The translations under genes were made by a program, and so were the position numbers. Shown here piece by piece: positions 5,168 through 7,227 of a stretch of DNA of 7,227 nt (positions are counted from its first letter, which is position 1; each line of letters begins with the position of its first letter). The DNA lies in NCBI GenBank assembly GCA_002372235.1, contig DFJI01000026.1:1-7227 (forward strand). The letters run 5' to 3'. A model generated the notes under the pieces. It searched no databases. It saw only the letters and a list, made by a program, of their open reading frames with translations, and was not told where the DNA came from. The DNA is from Prevotella sp. UBA3675. Its GTDB lineage: Bacteria; Bacteroidota; Bacteroidia; Bacteroidales; Bacteroidaceae.

Positions 5168-5641
5168 ATGGAAAAAATCGACAATCTCGACAAGAAGATT
5201 CTCAGTATCTTGTCAAAGAATGCGCGCATTCCGTTTAAGGACGTTGCTTCTGAATGCAATGTGTCGCGTGCTGCTATTCATCAGCGCGTGCAGCGACTCA
5301 TTGATAGCGATGTCATTACAGGTAGCGGATTCGACGTAAATCCCAAATCGCTTGGCTATTCCACCTGCACCTATGTGGGCATCACGTTGGAACGCGGCTC
5401 TATGTATAAGGAGGTCGTGAAGCGGCTGGAGCATATTCCCGAGGTGGTGGAGTGCCACTTCACCACTGGTCCCTACACAATGTTGGTGAAGCTCTATGCC
5501 CGAGATAATGAGCAACTCATGCACCTGCTCAACGGACAACTGCAGGAGATTCCCGGCGTGGTGGCTACTGAGACGCTCATTTCGCTTGAACAGAACATCA
5601 AGCGCGAGATTCCGGTCCATTTTGAAGATACAGAAGAATAA
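5168..5641 (+). CDS. Lrp/AsnC-family transcriptional regulator
   Basis: A 157-residue protein of standard Lrp/AsnC length. The N-terminal helix-turn-helix starts with DNLDKKILSILSKNARIPFKDVA; the recognition helix is about residues 33-44 (SRAAIHQRVQRL). Residues about 66-142 form the RAM effector domain, with VVECHFTTGPYTMLVKL; the usual G-D of that motif reads Gly101-Pro102, which may affect ligand response. Members assemble as dimers and octamers and respond to amino acids. Start choice: the ATG at 5168 follows the promoter at 5102-5132; a longer reading from 5030 would begin inside the terminator. The next gene starts 18 bp downstream, so this regulator probably controls its own operon, including the amidotransferase-dipeptidase fusion. 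The effector is unknown. Confidence 0.93.
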   Translation: MEKIDNLDKKILSILSKNARIPFKDVASECNVSRAAIHQRVQRLIDSDVITGSGFDVNPKSLGYSTCTYVGITLERGSMYKEVVKRLEHIPEVVECHFTTGPYTMLVKLYARDNEQLMHLLNGQLQEIPGVVATETLISLEQNIKREIPVHFEDTEE

Positions 5642-5659
5642 TCTATTCCATACACCCCT

Positions 5660-7227
5660 ATGAATCGTTTCAATCTTGAAGCCCAGTTGGAGCATATCTA
5701 CAATTCGGACTTCGATAGCGTGCATACTCCCGTCATTGGCATTACAGGTAACTACGGCGAGCAGACCTGCAAACTGGGGGAGCAATACTATAAACAAGTG
5801 GTGGAGGCTGGCGGCACCCCTCTCATTCTGCCACCCACCAGCAATCGGGAAGTGTTGCTTTCAGCGCTCGACCGAGTTGACGCATTGCTGCTGAGTGGCG
5901 GTGCCGACATCAATCCGCTGTATTGCGGGGAAGAGCCGAGCCCTAATCTGGGGGGCATAAATCGTGAGCGCGACTTGCCCGAACTGTTGCTGGCCCGACT
6001 GGCTTTCAATCGGCAGATGCCTATCCTCGGCATTTGTCGCGGCATTCAGACAATGGCTGTCGCACTGGGCGGAAAGGTGAGCCAGCACATCAGCACTGCC
6101 GTCAAGCACTCACAAGATGCAGACCGCAGTGAGCCTACTCATACGGTCAACATTGAAAAAGGCTCTACCTTATTTAATATATATAAAGACTTCGGCTCCT
6201 CTGTTAATATACATGAAGACTTCGGCTCCTCTGTCGCTAATGAGTCTGAGGTCATCCCTGTCAACTCGTTTCACCATCAGGCTGTCAGTGAGCCTGGTCT
6301 GCACTTCCGTGTGGCAGCGCGAGCCAACGACGGGGTGATCGAGGCCATCGAGAGCGCGGAGATGAAGCCTTTCGTAGGTGTGCAGTGGCATCCAGAATGT
6401 CTGGAGGAAGACGGCTTGCCGTTGTTCCGCTGGCTGATAAGCGAGGCACGTAAGTATCGCGAAGCCCAGCAGCTGCACGACCGCATCCTGTCGCTCGATA
6501 CGCATTGCGACACCCCGATGTTCTTTCCACAGGGAGTCAACTTCGCCACGCGCGACAAGAAGATTCTCGTTGACTTGCCCAAGATGACCGAAGGGCGGCT
6601 TGATGCTACCATCATGGTGTGCTATCTGCCGCAGCCGAAGGAGGGGCAGACTTTTCGTGAGAATGTAGCGTTCGACGTGGAAGGGCCTAAGGCTTACGCC
6701 GACCTCATCTTCGACAAGATTACCGACATTGTCAGCCAGAATGATACGCGGCTGGCACTTGCCCGCACTCCCGATGAGCTTTGGGCAAACAAGTGTGCCG
6801 GGAAAAAGAGCATCATGCTCGGCATTGAGAACGGACTGGCACTGGAGAATGACGTCAATAATGTGGAATATTTCAAGAAGCGTGGCGTGGTCTATATCAC
6901 CCTTTGTCACAATGGCGACAATGCTATCTGCGACTCTGCTCGCGGTTCGCAGACGCATGGTGGCGTGAGCGCATTTGGTGAGAAGGTCATTGCTGAGATG
7001 AACAAGTTGGGGGTGATGGTTGATTTGAGCCATGCTGCTGAGAACAGTTTCTACGATGCACTGCAAATGTCGAAGACTCCCATCGTGTGCAGCCACTCGT
7101 CGGCTCGCGTCTTGTGTGACCATCCGCGTAATCTCACTGACGATCAGATGCGGGCGTTGGCACAGCGAGGCGGGGTCTGTCAGATAACACTTTACAACGG
7201 ATTCCTCGTGAAAGACGGTCAGGCCAC
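5660..7227 (+). CDS. PuuD-like gamma-glutamyl hydrolase fused to M19 dipeptidase (3' end cut)
   Basis: The frame is open from ATG 5660 to the window end (522 complete codons). Residues about 24-262 are a class I glutamine amidotransferase-like domain of the PuuD/peptidase C26 type: VIGITGNYGEQ, LLSGGADINP, nucleophile elbow GICRGIQ with Cys126, VNSFHHQAV (His205-His206), and VQWHPE with His244 and Glu246. From residue 275 a peptidase M19 (renal dipeptidase-like) domain begins: DTHCDTP (His282, Asp284), GIENG (Glu390), LCHNGDN (His417), DLSHAAE (His458), CSHSSAR (His479) and Arg490 in HPRN. These match the metal and substrate residues of human renal dipeptidase, and the 21-residue spacing between the last two His is kept. 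No signal peptide, so cytoplasmic. It probably splits gamma-glutamyl or other short peptides (inference). The upstream regulator's stop codon is in the same frame, which fixes the start after 5641. About 80-100 residues are probably missing at the right edge. Confidence 0.93.
   Translation, partial: MNRFNLEAQLEHIYNSDFDSVHTPVIGITGNYGEQTCKLGEQYYKQVVEAGGTPLILPPTSNREVLLSALDRVDALLLSGGADINPLYCGEEPSPNLGGINRERDLPELLLARLAFNRQMPILGICRGIQTMAVALGGKVSQHISTAVKHSQDADRSEPTHTVNIEKGSTLFNIYKDFGSSVNIHEDFGSSVANESEVIPVNSFHHQAVSEPGLHFRVAARANDGVIEAIESAEMKPFVGVQWHPECLEEDGLPLFRWLISEARKYREAQQLHDRILSLDTHCDTPMFFPQGVNFATRDKKILVDLPKMTEGRLDATIMVCYLPQPKEGQTFRENVAFDVEGPKAYADLIFDKITDIVSQNDTRLALARTPDELWANKCAGKKSIMLGIENGLALENDVNNVEYFKKRGVVYITLCHNGDNAICDSARGSQTHGGVSAFGEKVIAEMNKLGVMVDLSHAAENSFYDALQMSKTPIVCSHSSARVLCDHPRNLTDDQMRALAQRGGVCQITLYNGFLVKDGQA
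6176..6235 (+). repeat. 30-bp in-frame tandem duplication in the PuuD-like domain
   Basis: Units 6176-6205 and 6206-6235 match at 27 of 30 bases and encode NIYKDFGSSV and NIHEDFGSSV (residues 173-182 and 183-192). The duplication preserves the frame and sits in the segment between the GSTLFNI strand and the VNSFHHQ motif, a likely surface loop. Two of the three changes alter the protein (Tyr to His, Lys to Glu), so the copies have begun to diverge. Confidence 0.9.

Noticed and set aside
6170..7123. Minus-strand open frame of 317 codons opposite the fusion enzyme
   Set aside because: It lies antisense to strongly motif-supported PuuD and M19 domains, shows no recognisable domain, and has no promoter. 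It is a by-product of codon usage on the coding strand.

Overview
This window looks like a chromosomal segment of a Bacteroidales bacterium, most likely Prevotellaceae. Four lines point there. Several promoters match the Bacteroidetes form (TTTG, about 19 bp, then TAnnTTTG). Shine-Dalgarno sequences are mostly weak. A lipoprotein resembles the Bacteroidetes-specific DUF4923 type. The intergenic regions carry GGAGTTTA-type arrays. Genus-level assignment is inference.

Left part, minus strand (1-2377). A NAD-dependent sirtuin deacylase (2377 to 1685) is followed by a 567-bp gene-poor spacer, a WYL-domain transcription regulator (1117 to 212), and the start of a small lipoprotein that overlaps the regulator by 4 bp (ATGA) and runs off the left edge. 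The spacer holds three 16-bp palindromes spaced exactly 21 bp apart, a 235-bp inverted repeat built from 8-mer GGAGTTTA-like units, an intrinsic terminator, and a clear promoter for the regulator directly next to that terminator.

Middle, plus strand (2417-5066). Divergent promoters separate the sirtuin from a run of three FKBP-type peptidyl-prolyl isomerases. The first has no signal peptide (cytoplasmic), the second has a lipobox (lipoprotein), and the third has a cleavable signal peptide (periplasm or beyond). The last two are close paralogs whose N-terminal region seems to contain the FKBP_N-like motif twice. A strong hairpin terminator closes the cluster.

Right part, plus strand (5094-7227). 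A well-formed promoter drives an Lrp/AsnC-family regulator. It is followed 18 bp later, in the same reading frame, by a two-domain protein that joins a PuuD-like gamma-glutamyl hydrolase (class I glutamine amidotransferase fold) to a renal-dipeptidase-like M19 metallopeptidase. The M19 part is cut by the right edge. A 30-bp in-frame tandem duplication lies inside the PuuD-like domain. The pair suggests amino-acid-responsive control of gamma-glutamyl peptide or dipeptide breakdown (inference).

No tRNA, rRNA, CRISPR array or intact mobile element was seen. The most unusual parts are the 1282-1599 repeat complex and the amidotransferase-dipeptidase fusion.
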